NCBI RefSeq assembly: GCF_018448905.1
Contig: NZ_RCWA01000022.1
Location: forward strand, 1-64,000
Reading direction: 5' to 3'
Origin: Photorhabdus heterorhabditis
GTDB lineage: Bacteria > Pseudomonadota > Gammaproteobacteria > Enterobacterales > Enterobacteriaceae
Length of the DNA stretch: 64,000 bases
Positions within the stretch are counted from its first letter, which is position 1, and each line of letters starts with the position of its first letter. The notes below the pieces were generated by a model. The model made no database searches. It saw only the letters and a program-made list of their open reading frames with translations, and was not told the origin of the DNA. Both the position numbers and the translations under genes were made by a program. Below are positions 1 through 10,876 of the stretch, one piece after another.

Positions 1-2
1 AT

Positions 3-119
3 TATATAACGGGTTATTATAGCCAGCTTCGCCCCCATGGGTACAACAATGGGTTGACACCCAACGAATCAGAACGATTATTTTGGGAAAACTCTAAGCT
101 AGTGACCAATTTTTATTGA
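3..119 (+). pseudogene. C-terminal tail of an IS3-type transposase (runs off left edge)
   Basis: An open frame enters from the left edge and stops with TGA at 117-119. Its last residues include YNNGLTPNESERLFWENSK, the kind of C-terminus seen in IS3-family DDE transposases (a Tyr/Asn-rich turn, then L-x-P, then an acidic helix with a Trp). Only about 38 codons are visible, so it cannot be told whether the element is intact. A 12-bp direct repeat (116-127 and 158-169) lies at and just after the stop and may belong to the element's end. Confidence 0.5.
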
Positions 120-264
120 CCACAACAGTATGGCTGGCTGTCAGTTCAGCCAACTCTTTGACCACAACAAGCGTCTCTAACATCAGTTACAACCGTAATT
201 GCTCTGTAAGAAGGCTCTCTTCCCGGCGACGATAGTGACATTGTGGGGCACAATATTGATGCAG

Positions 265-495
265 TCATCTCCAATATGACCAATGTAAGATCAGTTTTAT
301 TGTCTCTCCCGCTTTTTCAGGAGTAAATTTCCTTATATAATCAAAAATAAATATAAAAAAAGCCTGATGCAACATACCTCTTTGGTGAATATCAACTTTC
401 CCTGCTAAACCAATAAGATTGTCATATTTATCAGCAAAAGTAAGTATTTCATCCTTGTGAATAGTCTTTCTGTAAAATGATGTTAAGTACATCAC
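265..495 (-). CDS. hypothetical protein, 76 aa, coupled to upstream membrane ORF
   Basis: This is a small reverse-strand ORF beginning MMYLTSFYRKTIHKDEIL, with a hydrophobic, aromatic stretch FFIFIFDYI near residues 47-55 and a Trp-rich end. I do not recognise the family. Its start codon overlaps the stop of the preceding 60-residue membrane ORF by four bases (ATGA), the usual sign of translational coupling, which supports both being real. The following 145 bp towards the transposase tail are non-coding. It could be an immunity-type or remnant gene; the sequence does not decide. Confidence 0.4.
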   Translation of the reverse strand: MMYLTSFYRKTIHKDEILTFADKYDNLIGLAGKVDIHQRGMLHQAFFIFIFDYIRKFTPEKAGETIKLILHWSYWR

Positions 496-674
496 TCAAA
501 AACATTAGAACAAATTAATAATAAAAATACAATCCATATTCCATAAGTGAAAATAAATTTAATTAAAATATATAAAATCGAACCCAACACAATGATATGT
601 ATAAAAATAAAATATAAATCTACTATTTCATTATAACATGAATAAAGAATGCCAAATAAATTAACAGAAATCAT
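492..674 (-). CDS. small membrane protein, 60 aa, unknown
   Basis: The reverse-strand ORF encodes a very hydrophobic 60-residue protein with two likely membrane segments (about residues 17-38 and 42-57) and almost no charged residues after residue 20. It ends in an ATGA overlap with the next ORF, so the two would be co-translated. The surrounding DNA is extremely AT-rich, which makes chance hydrophobic ORFs common. The call rests mainly on the overlap arrangement. Confidence 0.35.
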   Translation of the reverse strand: MISVNLFGILYSCYNEIVDLYFIFIHIIVLGSILYILIKFIFTYGIWIVFLLLICSNVFE

Positions 675-916
675 ATTAATAAGTTAACTAAACTACATTA
701 AAATCGAACATATCTAATATTGCTCAATTTGTTACAATGGCATCAAGTATCGCACAAGGCTATAGCAACTTTCTTCACATTTTCTGTATACTTTTACAAC
801 GAAAAAACATCTCAGAAAACCAAACCAATAATAAACAAATAACAAAAACATCATTACTTCTTAAACACTCATTAAACAATTGTTGTTTTTTCCCCACAAA
901 AACACAAATACAAATT
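675..916. other. AT-rich intergenic stretch, no supported gene
   Basis: Two short forward ORFs (737-922 and 880-1122) are open here, but they have low-complexity Asn/Lys/Thr composition and the second overlaps the VirK-like gene. I see no coding signal. The right edge runs into the PhoP-box promoter. Confidence 0.5.
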
Positions 917-951
917 TGTTGAAGTTTTGTTTAACACTTAAATGGTATAAT
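917..951 (+). promoter_or_regulatory. PhoP box and -10 element of the VirK-like gene
   Basis: Two direct half-sites, TGTTGA (917-922) and TGTTTA (928-933), are separated by five bases and match the PhoP consensus (T/G)GTTTA-N5-(T/G)GTTTA at 11 of 12 positions. A perfect TATAAT lies at 946-951, twelve bases after the second half-site. This is the canonical spacing of PhoP-activated promoters in which the box replaces the -35 element. Transcription would start near 958, about 40 nt before the ATG at 998. In Salmonella, virK/ybjX-family genes belong to the PhoP regulon, which agrees. Confidence 0.75.
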
Positions 952-997
952 AAGTTAGTTAAATTGTTTTCCTCCTGTCTAGCTAGAAAGAAACGAA

Positions 998-1933
998 ATG
1001 GAATATATATATCAACCTGCAAGCTCAGGTATTCGATTGTTTACAGATTTAATCGGAAAAAAAATCAGTCCCAGCCCCCATTGGTATTCTGCGCAAAATC
1101 GCACCAAGTTTGCTTTGCGTAGCGCTCTGATGCCAATCTCAACACTAAAACTATTAAACCAGATAGTTAATACACCGTTTTATCTGGATATTTTGAAAAA
1201 ACAGCCATGTTTGCCATCTAAGCTACATCGCCCTTACCTGAGTATTAACTTCAATAGGGGGCAAACATTACGCGCAATAAATGAGCATTATCAACTCTTA
1301 TTTACCGGGTTAAATAAGTCTATTATTAATAAAATATTTTGTTCCAGTGCATATCCATTAGCGGTTATCAATGGTAAAAACGGAACTTACACTATTTTTA
1401 TAGATTCCATGGACTGTTTTAACAAGGAAGGTGAACTCGCTTTATTTATTAGCACAGAAGATAATAAAACTCTGGCAAAATGTGCCTTTACACTATTGAC
1501 TATTGCCGGTAAAAAGACACTGTTTATTGGCGGACTACAAGGTTCTAAAGAAGATGCAACCCTTGACATTATCCGCCATGCGACAAAAGATTGTTATGGA
1601 TTATTTCCAAAACGCTTACTGCTTGAATCCGTCTGCCGCTTTGCTGCTCACTTTGGATGTCAGCAAATTCTGGCAGCCAGCAATGATTCTCACATCTACA
1701 AAAGCCTGCGTTATTGGCATAAAAAGAAAGACAAATTAGTTGCTGACTACGACACTTTCTGGGAGTCATTGGGTGGGGAAAAGAAAAAAAATAAAGATTT
1801 TCATCTACCATTATCCATTGAAAGGAAATCTCTTGAAGATATAGCCAGTAAAAAACGTGCTGAATATCGCCGCCGTTATCAATTACTGGACGAACTGGAC
1901 AATGAAATGCGGGATTCCCTGTCTTCAAATTAA
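998..1933 (+). CDS. VirK/YbjX family protein (DUF535)
   Basis: The 311-residue protein has the length and sequence character of the VirK/YbjX (DUF535) family: a mid-protein block with LFIGGLQG, then the run from LFPKRLLLE through ILAASNDSHIY, and a charged Lys/Arg/Glu-rich C-terminus (KKRAEYRRRYQLLDEL). Members are PhoP-regulated in Salmonella and Shigella and linked to virulence, envelope behaviour or survival against antimicrobial peptides; the biochemical activity is unknown. The ATG at 998 follows a weak purine-rich AGAAAGAAACGAA. It stands alone, with a PhoP-box promoter upstream and a hairpin shared with the convergent acetyltransferase gene downstream. Confidence 0.85.
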   Translation: MEYIYQPASSGIRLFTDLIGKKISPSPHWYSAQNRTKFALRSALMPISTLKLLNQIVNTPFYLDILKKQPCLPSKLHRPYLSINFNRGQTLRAINEHYQLLFTGLNKSIINKIFCSSAYPLAVINGKNGTYTIFIDSMDCFNKEGELALFISTEDNKTLAKCAFTLLTIAGKKTLFIGGLQGSKEDATLDIIRHATKDCYGLFPKRLLLESVCRFAAHFGCQQILAASNDSHIYKSLRYWHKKKDKLVADYDTFWESLGGEKKKNKDFHLPLSIERKSLEDIASKKRAEYRRRYQLLDELDNEMRDSLSSN

Positions 1934-1940
1934 CATTAGA

Positions 1941-1973
1941 ATCAGGCCGTCAACTTTCTTAGGACGGCCTGAT
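1941..1973. terminator. hairpin between convergent genes
   Basis: There is a perfect 11-bp stem (1941-1951 with 1963-1973, containing GGCCGTC/GACGGCC) with an 11-nt loop. It sits 8 bp after the VirK-like gene and 14 bp after the convergent acetyltransferase gene. The U-tract is weak on both sides, so bidirectional termination is probable but not certain. Confidence 0.6.
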
Positions 1974-1986
1974 CTTAAAATTAATC

Positions 1987-2586
1987 TTACCTCGGCTTAA
2001 CCATCTGCCATTCAAGGTGAGTTTTAACTGTAGGACACTCACAACTAATTATGCTGTAAACACAAGTGTCCCTAATACTGCCATCTTTAGATAAAATATG
2101 ATTACGCAGAATTCCATCGAGTTTTGCCCCCAACCGTTCTATCGCTTTCCGACTCTGATGATTAAAAAAATGGGTACGGAATTCTACTGCAATACAATCC
2201 AATTCTTCAAAAGCATATTTCAGTAGCAGATATTTTGCTTCTGTATTGATATGTGTCCGCTGGGCAGAACTCGCATACCACGTGGAGCCAATTTCCACCC
2301 GGCGAGCATTAGGATCAATGCCCATATACGTCGTCATTCCAACTGCTTTACCTGTCCGGTGGTCAACAATAGCAAAAGGCAACATAGCGCCTTCTTCATG
2401 TAGAAGTAAACGACGATCAATCTCTTTACTTAGCTCAGCCGGTGCAGGAATGATGGTATACCACAATTTATGCAGTTCGCCCTCTTCAATTACCTGTATA
2501 AATTCATCATTCCTCTGGTATGTCAGAGGTTCTAGCGTAATATCTTTTCCTACCAAAGTTATCCATTCAGTCATCTGCCTTTTCAT
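1987..2586 (-). CDS. GNAT family N-acetyltransferase (RimJ/RimL type)
   Basis: The 199-residue protein resembles the RimJ/RimL branch of GNAT acetyltransferases: the N-terminal LEPLTYQRNDEFIQVIEEG, the central strands with VGMTTYMGIDPNARRVEIGSTWY, an acetyl-CoA-region NTEAKYLLLKYAFEELDC, and the late motif VEFRTHFFNHQSRKAIERLGAK. These enzymes transfer acetyl groups to protein N-termini or small molecules; the substrate is not evident. It is a single cytoplasmic gene convergent with the VirK-like gene. A second ATG four codons in (2574) is a possible start. Confidence 0.75.
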   Translation of the reverse strand: MKRQMTEWITLVGKDITLEPLTYQRNDEFIQVIEEGELHKLWYTIIPAPAELSKEIDRRLLLHEEGAMLPFAIVDHRTGKAVGMTTYMGIDPNARRVEIGSTWYASSAQRTHINTEAKYLLLKYAFEELDCIAVEFRTHFFNHQSRKAIERLGAKLDGILRNHILSKDGSIRDTCVYSIISCECPTVKTHLEWQMVKPR

Positions 2587-4993
<2,407 letters not shown>

Positions 4994-5039
4994 TAAAAAT
5001 GGTCATGTACAAGCCGTAACAATGTAATAGATACTCAAG

Positions 5040-5059
5040 CCGCGCCATTCCTGGCGCGG
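5040..5059 (+). terminator. terminator hairpin after fadH
   Basis: A perfect 8-bp GC-rich stem (CCGCGCCA / TGGCGCGG) with a TTCC loop lies 46 bp after the fadH stop and is followed by a T-rich stretch. It also lies beyond the end of the convergent sstT gene. Confidence 0.6.
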
Positions 5060-5113
5060 ACACTTTACTATTCTTACGCATCGTACCTATTACCCGCCAG
5101 AAAATTCTATTAA

Positions 5114-6361
5114 TCAATTACGACGAGTTAGCTGATCCAATGCCAGACGGTCATCCTCTGCCTGACACACAGCAGCGGTGAACAATACATCGGTAGAAGA
5201 ATTCAGGCCAGTTTCTGCTGAATCCTGCAATACACCAATAATCAAACCTACTGCCACAACCTGCATAGCAATTTCATTGGAAATACCAAACATGCTACAA
5301 GCCAGAGGGATCAGCAATAAGGAACCACCAGCCACACCAGAAGCACCACATGCACAAATTGCTGCCACCACACTTAGCAGCAATGATGTAAGTAGATCAA
5401 CCGGCATCCCAAGCGTATTTACCGCAGCCAGAGTTAATACAGTGATAGTTACCGCAGCCCCCTCCATGTTGATCGTTGCCCCCAAAGGGATGGAAACAGA
5501 ATAAGTATCTTCATGCAAATTCATACGGCGACACATAGCCATATTCACCGGAATATTTGCAGCCGAACTGCGAGTGAAAAATGCAGTTACACCACTTTCA
5601 CGCAGACAAGCAAATACCAGAGGATAAGGATTACGACGAATTTTCCAGTAAACAATCAATGGGTTTACAACAAGTGCCATAACCAGCATACAACCCAGTA
5701 GTACAATTAGCAGATAGATGTACCCCAACAACGTCTTAAAGCCAGTCTCTGCAATTGTTGAAGACACCAGACCAAAAATACCAATCGGTGCCAAACGAAT
5801 GACCAGCCGAACAACCTGAGTAACTGCTTCAGACATATCATGAATCAGGGATTTAGTTGAGTCCGTTGCATGACGCAGTGCGATACCAAGACCAATAGCC
5901 CAAGCCAGAATGCCGATATAGTTACCATTCAGTAATGCATTCACCGGATTAGCAACAACATTCACCAACATCCCTTTAATCACCTCCATAATGTTTTCAG
6001 GAGGAGACATCTGAGCATCATTGACAGCCAATACCAGTTGTAACGGAAACATAAAGCTACCAACCACAGCAACCAATGCAGCGGAAAAAGTACCCAAGAT
6101 ATAGAGGATAAGAATTGGGCGAATATTGGTTTTCTGACCTTCTTTATGGTTAGCAATTGAAGACATCACCAAAACCCATACCAATATCGGTGCTACTGCT
6201 TTCAGAGCACCAACGAACAACATCCCAAGCAAACTGATTGACTTAGCAACCGAAGGCGCCAGCCACGCTAGCAGTATCCCTGCTATTAAACCTACCAAAA
6301 TTTGTTTAACCAGGCTCCCCTGTGTAAAGTAATGCACGAAGCCACTCTTTTGTTTTTCCAT
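5114..6361 (-). CDS. sstT: serine/threonine:Na+ symporter
   Basis: SstT imports serine and threonine with sodium across the inner membrane. The 415-residue protein matches the family length (414 in E. coli) and is hydrophobic throughout. It shows the dicarboxylate/amino-acid:cation symporter hallmarks: a serine-rich re-entrant loop [13 protein letters not shown], the [21 protein letters not shown] helix, and the [20 protein letters not shown] hairpin. It is a single gene convergent with fadH. No strong Shine-Dalgarno precedes the ATG. Confidence 0.95.
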   Translation of the reverse strand: MEKQKSGFVHYFTQGSLVKQILVGLIAGILLAWLAPSVAKSISLLGMLFVGALKAVAPILVWVLVMSSIANHKEGQKTNIRPILILYILGTFSAALVAVVGSFMFPLQLVLAVNDAQMSPPENIMEVIKGMLVNVVANPVNALLNGNYIGILAWAIGLGIALRHATDSTKSLIHDMSEAVTQVVRLVIRLAPIGIFGLVSSTIAETGFKTLLGYIYLLIVLLGCMLVMALVVNPLIVYWKIRRNPYPLVFACLRESGVTAFFTRSSAANIPVNMAMCRRMNLHEDTYSVSIPLGATINMEGAAVTITVLTLAAVNTLGMPVDLLTSLLLSVVAAICACGASGVAGGSLLLIPLACSMFGISNEIAMQVVAVGLIIGVLQDSAETGLNSSTDVLFTAAVCQAEDDRLALDQLTRRN

Positions 6362-6590
6362 AGTTAACCCATTTTATTAACAGTTCTGTTAAATCTATAT
6401 TTTTTGTATTTGCTTCCCCAGTATAGGGAAGCCAAGAATGGTGAAAAACAGCAACAGTTAAAATATACAACCCAGCCGGCACTTATTAACAATATACTTA
6501 CATTTGTGTGATCAAAACGGCAATTTATACATTTATAAAACACAATTATTTGTTTCTATGTTTAACCACTTTTCAGCAAGTTAAGACAAA

Positions 6591-6624
6591 AAACCATATC
6601 CCCTTATTCAGAAAGATATGGTTT
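6591..6624 (-). terminator. rho-independent terminator of alx
   Basis: A perfect 10-bp stem (AAACCATATC / GATATGGTTT) has a 14-nt loop. On the reverse strand it is followed directly by a T run, 27 bp after the alx stop. Confidence 0.75.
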
Positions 6625-6650
6625 CCTATTAAAAAATAGTTGCTTGATTA

Positions 6651-7610
6651 CTAGAGCTTTTTGGCTTCGCGCTTATTTACCCAAATATTAATAATCATTG
6701 TTACTACCAAAATACCCGCTATCGTTCCTAGAGAAACCACCATAGGAATATGATAAACATCCATTATCAGCATCTTAATACCAATAAATACCAAAATAAC
6801 TGACAAACCATATTTCAACATTGTGAATTTCTCCGCCACTCCTGCCAATAGGAAATACATTGCACGTAATCCTAAGATAGCGAAAAGGTTAGAAGTTAAA
6901 ACAATAAACGGATCTGTGGTGACGGCAAAAATAGCAGGAATACTGTCTACGGCAAAAATAACGTCACTAATTTCAACCAGAATCAAGACCAAGATCAATG
7001 GAGTCGCATATAACAAACCGTTTTCTTTAACAAAAAAACGTTCACCATGGAGACTATCAGTCATACGAATATGCAATCTTAACCAACGGACAAAAGGCTT
7101 ATCTCCTACCGAAGAATCCCCCTCCTTTGCCAACGCCATCTTAACACCTGTTACCAGCAGAAAGATGCCAAACAAATAGAGTATCCAACTGAATTGAGAA
7201 ACCAACCAACTCCCCGCAAAGATCATCACAGTACGCAATACAATTGCGCCTAAAACACCATAAATAAGGACTCGGCGTTGCAAATTTGCCGGAATGGCAA
7301 AATAACTGAACAACATCAGCCAAACGAATACGTTATCAATAGCAAGTGCCTTTTCTAGCAAATAACCGGTAAGAAAAGCCATTACCTGGCTATTAGCGAC
7401 GGCCCCCCCTAAAGTTTCTCTGAAATACCACCACAACCCTAATGCAAATAAGAGTGATAAACTTATCCAAATTACACTCCAGACAGCAGCCTGACGAAAT
7501 GACATTACCTGCTCTTTCTTACGTCCCTGTAAGAATAGATCCAACAACAACATAACTGTAATTAAAACAGCGAAACTTCCCCATAAAACGGAACTACCCA
7601 CTGAGTTCAT
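6651..7610 (-). CDS. alx: TerC-family membrane protein Alx (manganese exporter)
   Basis: Alx is an inner-membrane TerC-family protein; in E. coli it is linked to manganese efflux and induced by alkaline pH. The 319 residues align along the length of E. coli Alx. The conserved acidic membrane motifs [15 protein letters not shown] and [19 protein letters not shown] are both present, with about nine hydrophobic segments. The start [11 protein letters not shown] at 7610 is preferred to an in-frame ATG 36 bp upstream because GAGAGGAAG precedes it and it matches the E. coli start. A manganese-sensing leader lies upstream. Confidence 0.93.
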   Translation of the reverse strand: MNSVGSSVLWGSFAVLITVMLLLDLFLQGRKKEQVMSFRQAAVWSVIWISLSLLFALGLWWYFRETLGGAVANSQVMAFLTGYLLEKALAIDNVFVWLMLFSYFAIPANLQRRVLIYGVLGAIVLRTVMIFAGSWLVSQFSWILYLFGIFLLVTGVKMALAKEGDSSVGDKPFVRWLRLHIRMTDSLHGERFFVKENGLLYATPLILVLILVEISDVIFAVDSIPAIFAVTTDPFIVLTSNLFAILGLRAMYFLLAGVAEKFTMLKYGLSVILVFIGIKMLIMDVYHIPMVVSLGTIAGILVVTMIINIWVNKREAKKL

Positions 7611-7631
7611 TTTCTTCCTCTCACAAACAAA

Positions 7632-7663
7632 AACGGCCGAAATCACAGAAGACGCCAGCCGTT
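7632..7663 (-). terminator. possible leader terminator/expression-platform stem of alx
   Basis: On the reverse strand AACGGC (7658-7663) can pair with GCCGTT (7632-7637), followed by TTTTTG, between the riboswitch core and the alx ribosome binding site. This looks like an intrinsic terminator or start-region stem controlled by the riboswitch. The base pairing is read by eye. Confidence 0.4.
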
Positions 7664-7689
7664 GCTATATTTCTTTCCCACGTTATGGA

Positions 7690-7845
7690 GATGGATGTAT
7701 TGCAAGCAACCTCGCCTTCTGGCAAGGTCTCACTTACAACATAGAAAATGTACCACTAGGTATAAATTCAAGGTTGCCCGGCTACCGGATGCTATTGCAT
7801 CGTAATGACGATAAACCGGCTAAGGAAGTTACTCCCCTTTGCTAT
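7690..7845 (-). ncRNA. yybP-ykoY manganese riboswitch (PRE element) in the alx leader
   Basis: The reverse strand upstream of alx begins with GCAAAGGGGAGTAACTTCC, the conserved 5' signature of the yybP-ykoY class. It ends with GTGAGACCTTGCC paired to GGCGAGGTTGC, the conserved loop-bearing arm. This class senses Mn2+ and, in E. coli, pH, and controls alx and mntP. The core lies about 80 nt before the start codon. The 3' boundary is approximate. Confidence 0.85.
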
Positions 7846-8303
7846 GGTGAAAAATAAATCAAATTCACACAAGAATCAATCTGCCATAAAAAATATTAAC
7901 GCACAACCGAAAATATTAGAAAAATTAAACAAATAAAAAAGTTCCGTACTTCATATCTGTAAGCAGAAATCAACCATCATTAGATATATATAAACGACAA
8001 CAAACTACGAAGAAAACAGGTTAAAACAGTAGAAAAAATAGCAATTAGTTTAAATAAGAAATCTAACAAGCCAATCTCAATAGACCCATTTATTATTCGA
8101 TGACAGTGAATGTTCAATTGATCACCAAAATTTTCTGTTTAGTCATCCTTGATTTTGTTACAGTGTATCAGGCGCGTCATTTTCCTCTTTCAAGGGATTG
8201 GAAAGGCATCACAACCGGCCAAATAATTAAAACAGGATATAATTTAATCAGCTTAGCCTCATGCTTTCAGGATGAACGAATAAAGGCATTTTAGGAACAC
8301 CTG
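7846..8303. other. intergenic region between divergent alx and yqjA
   Basis: About 460 bp of AT-rich DNA. A 64-residue forward ORF at 8100-8294 has no recognisable features or good ribosome binding site and is not called. Confidence 0.5.
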
Positions 8304-8975
8304 ATGGAAATAGTAAAAGAACTTATATATGCACTTTGGCACCAAGATTATGAAACTTTGGCCAACCCATCCCTATTATGGGCCATTTATATCATGTTAT
8401 TCTTGATTCTATTCCTTGAAAGTGGCCTGCTTCCCGCTGCATTTTTACCTGGAGACAGCCTGCTTATACTGGTTGGAGTGCTAATCGCTAAAGGTACAAT
8501 GAGTTTCCCTGTAACGATTGCAATCTTGACTGCCGGAGCAAGCTTAGGCTGCTGGATAGGTTACCTTCAAGGAAAATGGTTAGGAAATACCAAAATAGTA
8601 CAAGGCTGGCTTTCTCACCTTCCAGCCCATTATCACCAAAGAGCTTACAGTCTTTTTCACCGCCATGGCCTATCTGCTTTGCTTATCGGCCGTTTCCTCG
8701 CATTTGTAAGAACCTTATTACCAACACTTGCTGGTTTGACGGGTTTGCAAAATAGTCGTTTCCAGTTTTTTAACTGGCTCAGTGGCCTCCTGTGGGTCGT
8801 TATCCTTACCTCTCTGGGCTATGCACTCGGCAAAACCCCTATCTTCCGTCAGTATGAAGATCTGGTAATGAATTTCTTGATATTACTACCACTTGCTTTG
8901 CTAATTATTGGTTTTAGCGGTAGTTTGTTAGTTGTATGGCGTAAAAAAGTTTGCCATTCCCCACAAAAAAAGTAG
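8304..8975 (+). CDS. yqjA: DedA-family membrane protein YqjA
   Basis: YqjA is a DedA-superfamily inner-membrane protein; in E. coli it supports proton-motive-force maintenance, alkaline tolerance and cell division together with YghB. The 223-residue protein is close to E. coli YqjA along its length, with [17 protein letters not shown] early and the DedA arginine motif [17 protein letters not shown] in the middle. Hydrophobic segments lie near both ends. In E. coli yqjB and yqjC follow; neither is seen here, and yqjD comes next after about 190 bp. Confidence 0.93.
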   Translation: MEIVKELIYALWHQDYETLANPSLLWAIYIMLFLILFLESGLLPAAFLPGDSLLILVGVLIAKGTMSFPVTIAILTAGASLGCWIGYLQGKWLGNTKIVQGWLSHLPAHYHQRAYSLFHRHGLSALLIGRFLAFVRTLLPTLAGLTGLQNSRFQFFNWLSGLLWVVILTSLGYALGKTPIFRQYEDLVMNFLILLPLALLIIGFSGSLLVVWRKKVCHSPQKK

Positions 8976-9169
8976 TTGATTCTTAAAAAACACAATACTC
9001 CTCTCTGTTGCAGATGATTGTATCGTTTGCAACAGAATAGTGAAATAACGCTAATGTTTTTCATTCATCTTCTAAAATATAAGCTATATTTAATGATAGC
9101 CTTTTCCACCACCAGGAAAAGCAACTAACGTAAGTTAAATATCCATATCTTATACGAGGAGTAGTCTAT

Positions 9170-9475
9170 ATGATGCAGAACAAAACTACTGAAGATTTAC
9201 ATGTTGAACTAAAATCACTTGCGGATACACTGGAAGAAGTGATCAAACATTCCGGTGATAAATCCAAAGTCGAACTGGAAGAACTTCGCGGCAAAGTAGA
9301 GGACGTAATCAAAGATACTCGCTCTAAGCTCGGTAATGCCAGTGATATTATCGTTAAGCAAACAAAAGATATGGCAGTCCGTGCTGATGACTACGTTCAC
9401 GATAAGCCATGGACAAGCATCGGTATTGGTACAGCCGTCGGCGCCATATTAGGTGTATTGTTAGCTAAACGCTAA
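9170..9475 (+). CDS. yqjD: ElaB/YqjD/DUF883 ribosome-associated membrane-anchored protein
   Basis: The 101-residue protein is mostly a charged amphipathic helix (about residues 5-75) ending in one membrane segment (TSIGIGTAVGAILGVLLAKR), the DUF883 layout. E. coli YqjD tethers ribosomes to the inner membrane in stationary phase and is RpoS-dependent. AGGAG stands eight bases before the first ATG at 9170; a second ATG follows immediately. One base separates its stop from yqjE, so yqjD-yqjE-yqjK form one operon. Confidence 0.9.
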   Translation: MMQNKTTEDLHVELKSLADTLEEVIKHSGDKSKVELEELRGKVEDVIKDTRSKLGNASDIIVKQTKDMAVRADDYVHDKPWTSIGIGTAVGAILGVLLAKR

Positions 9476-9476
9476 T

Positions 9477-9878
9477 ATGAGTAATTCATCCAAATCTCAA
9501 GGCCCCGGTAAAGGGGTCCTTGATATTCTTCAGCGCATTGCCACTATCGTTATCGAGATAGTGGAAACTCGCTTACAACTGATCGTTGTAGAGTTGGAAA
9601 AAGAGAAAGCAACTCTGATACAACTGATAGTCATAGCCAGCCTGACACTGTTATTTACCGCTTTCGGCCTGATGTGTCTGCTTGTAATAATTTTTTGGGC
9701 TATCGATCCCGCCTGGCGTTTTACTGTGTTGGTTAGTACCACTGGAACTTTATTTCTTCTGGCGCTTATTGGACTCATATGGACTATCAGAAAAGCGCGA
9801 AATTCAACATTACTTAGCGCAACGCGAAAGCAATTAAAGATTGATAGAGAAATGCTGGAGGATAACAACAATGAGTAA
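9477..9878 (+). CDS. yqjE: YqjE family (phage holin superfamily III-like) membrane protein
   Basis: The 133 residues carry an amphipathic N-terminal third (GVLDILQRIATIVIEIVETRLQLIVVELEKEK) and two membrane helices at about 45-70 and 78-100, the usual shape of the YqjE/DUF1469 family. Its role is unknown; it is paired with the ribosome-tethering protein YqjD in enterobacteria. It starts one base after the yqjD stop and overlaps yqjK by eight bases. Confidence 0.88.
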   Translation: MSNSSKSQGPGKGVLDILQRIATIVIEIVETRLQLIVVELEKEKATLIQLIVIASLTLLFTAFGLMCLLVIIFWAIDPAWRFTVLVSTTGTLFLLALIGLIWTIRKARNSTLLSATRKQLKIDREMLEDNNNE

Positions 9879-10131
9879 ACAGCGTCGGAAAAGAAAGCTG
9901 AAAAAACAGCAACTACTCAGAGATATCCAACAGCAACGGCTTGAACTCTCTAACAATACACAACTCTGGAAAAGTATCACCGAACCTTATGACAAAGGCT
10001 GGCAAAAGCTTTTGTCATTAAAACCTTATCTGCAACTTGGAGTCAGTGCTATTTCTTTATATGGGCTTCGCCATCCAGTGAAATTTTATCGTTGGTCGCG
10101 CTACATCATTCGAGTACTGAAATGGAAATAG
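9871..10131 (+). CDS. yqjK: YqjK-like protein
   Basis: The 86-residue basic protein begins MSKQRRKRKLKKQQLLRD and has a hydrophobic stretch around 55-65 (PYLQLGVSAISLYGLRHP), as in the YqjK family. Its function is unknown. ATG 9871 is chosen because GGAGGA precedes it, the yqjE stop overlaps it by eight bases, and E. coli YqjK starts the same way; a longer ORF begins 30 bases upstream. It is the third gene of the yqjDEK operon. Confidence 0.85.
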   Translation: MSKQRRKRKLKKQQLLRDIQQQRLELSNNTQLWKSITEPYDKGWQKLLSLKPYLQLGVSAISLYGLRHPVKFYRWSRYIIRVLKWK

Positions 10132-10350
10132 CAATAATTTTTCATAATATACCTTATTAATGATCACTTTGGTTGCTTACATTCAAAAACTTTGTATAAA
10201 ATTGTTAATAATCCTTGCTTACAACTAACCTCATCTCCCTCTAGTATACATTCTAATCCGTTAATGATTAGCAAATTGTACTATTTCAAGTTGGTACAAG
10301 TTAATTATCAAATAAACCATCGTGATTTACCTGTACATCTGGAGTTGTTA

Positions 10351-10746
10351 ATGAAAAAGTTTGAAGACATCGCCCTGTTAGTGGCCCGTATTTTAATGCC
10401 AATCCTGTTTATCGTTGCAGGCTATGGGAAATTAGGTGATTCTTACGCAGGTACTCAACAATATATGAGTGCTATGGGCGTTCCTGGTTTTCTATTACCA
10501 CTAACTATCTTACTTGAACTGGGTGGCGGCTTGGCAGTTCTGTTTGGTTTCTTAACTCGTACCACCGCGTTATTTACCTTTGGTTTTTGTATCTTGACTG
10601 CCGTTCTCTTCCACAGCAATTTTACTGAAGGCATGAACCAGACTATGTTTCTGAAAAATCTGACTGTTGGCGGCGGCTATCTGTTACTCGCTATCACAGG
10701 CCCCGGTAAATTTAGTATCGACCGACTGATGAATAGAAACTGGTAA
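10351..10746 (+). CDS. yqjF: DoxX family inner-membrane protein (YqjF-like)
   Basis: The 131-residue protein has four hydrophobic helices and the DoxX signatures LVARILMPILFIVAGYGKL and LLELGGGLAVLFGFLTRTTAL. It corresponds in length and gene position to E. coli YqjF, which sits after yqjK and before yhaJ. Roles in thiosulfate or quinone-linked stress have been suggested for the family; the specific role here is unknown. GGAG stands six bases before ATG 10351, and the 53 codons upstream of it in the same frame look non-coding. Confidence 0.85.
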   Translation: MKKFEDIALLVARILMPILFIVAGYGKLGDSYAGTQQYMSAMGVPGFLLPLTILLELGGGLAVLFGFLTRTTALFTFGFCILTAVLFHSNFTEGMNQTMFLKNLTVGGGYLLLAITGPGKFSIDRLMNRNW

Positions 10747-10814
10747 TATCCTGCCGAGAGATATAGAAAATCTTTCGGTTTACTTTAAATCCATAGACTC
10801 AACTTTTATTGAAT

Positions 10815-10849
10815 TATACCCGTTATCTTTTTGAAAGATAACGGGTATA
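10815..10849. terminator. perfect 16-bp palindrome between convergent yqjF and yhaJ
   Basis: A 16-bp perfect inverted repeat (TATACCCGTTATCTTT and its complement) has a TTG loop and a T-rich right flank. It probably terminates both genes. Each arm is the exact terminal sequence of the ERIC elements elsewhere in this window, so the hairpin may derive from ERIC ends. Confidence 0.75.
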
Positions 10850-10876
10850 TTATTTTATCGCTTACATAACTTCCAT

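Noticed and set aside
116-169. 12-bp direct repeat TTGACCACAACA as a target-site duplication of the IS
   Set aside because: The first copy overlaps the transposase stop codon and the two are only 42 bp apart, so they cannot flank the element; only one end of the IS is in the window.
737-1122. Two short forward ORFs (737-922 and 880-1122)
   Set aside because: Low-complexity composition, no ribosome binding site, and overlap with the PhoP-box promoter and the start of the VirK-like gene.
8100-8294. 64-residue forward ORF before yqjA
   Set aside because: No recognisable domain, no good Shine-Dalgarno, and it lies in the AT-rich leader of yqjA; probably chance.
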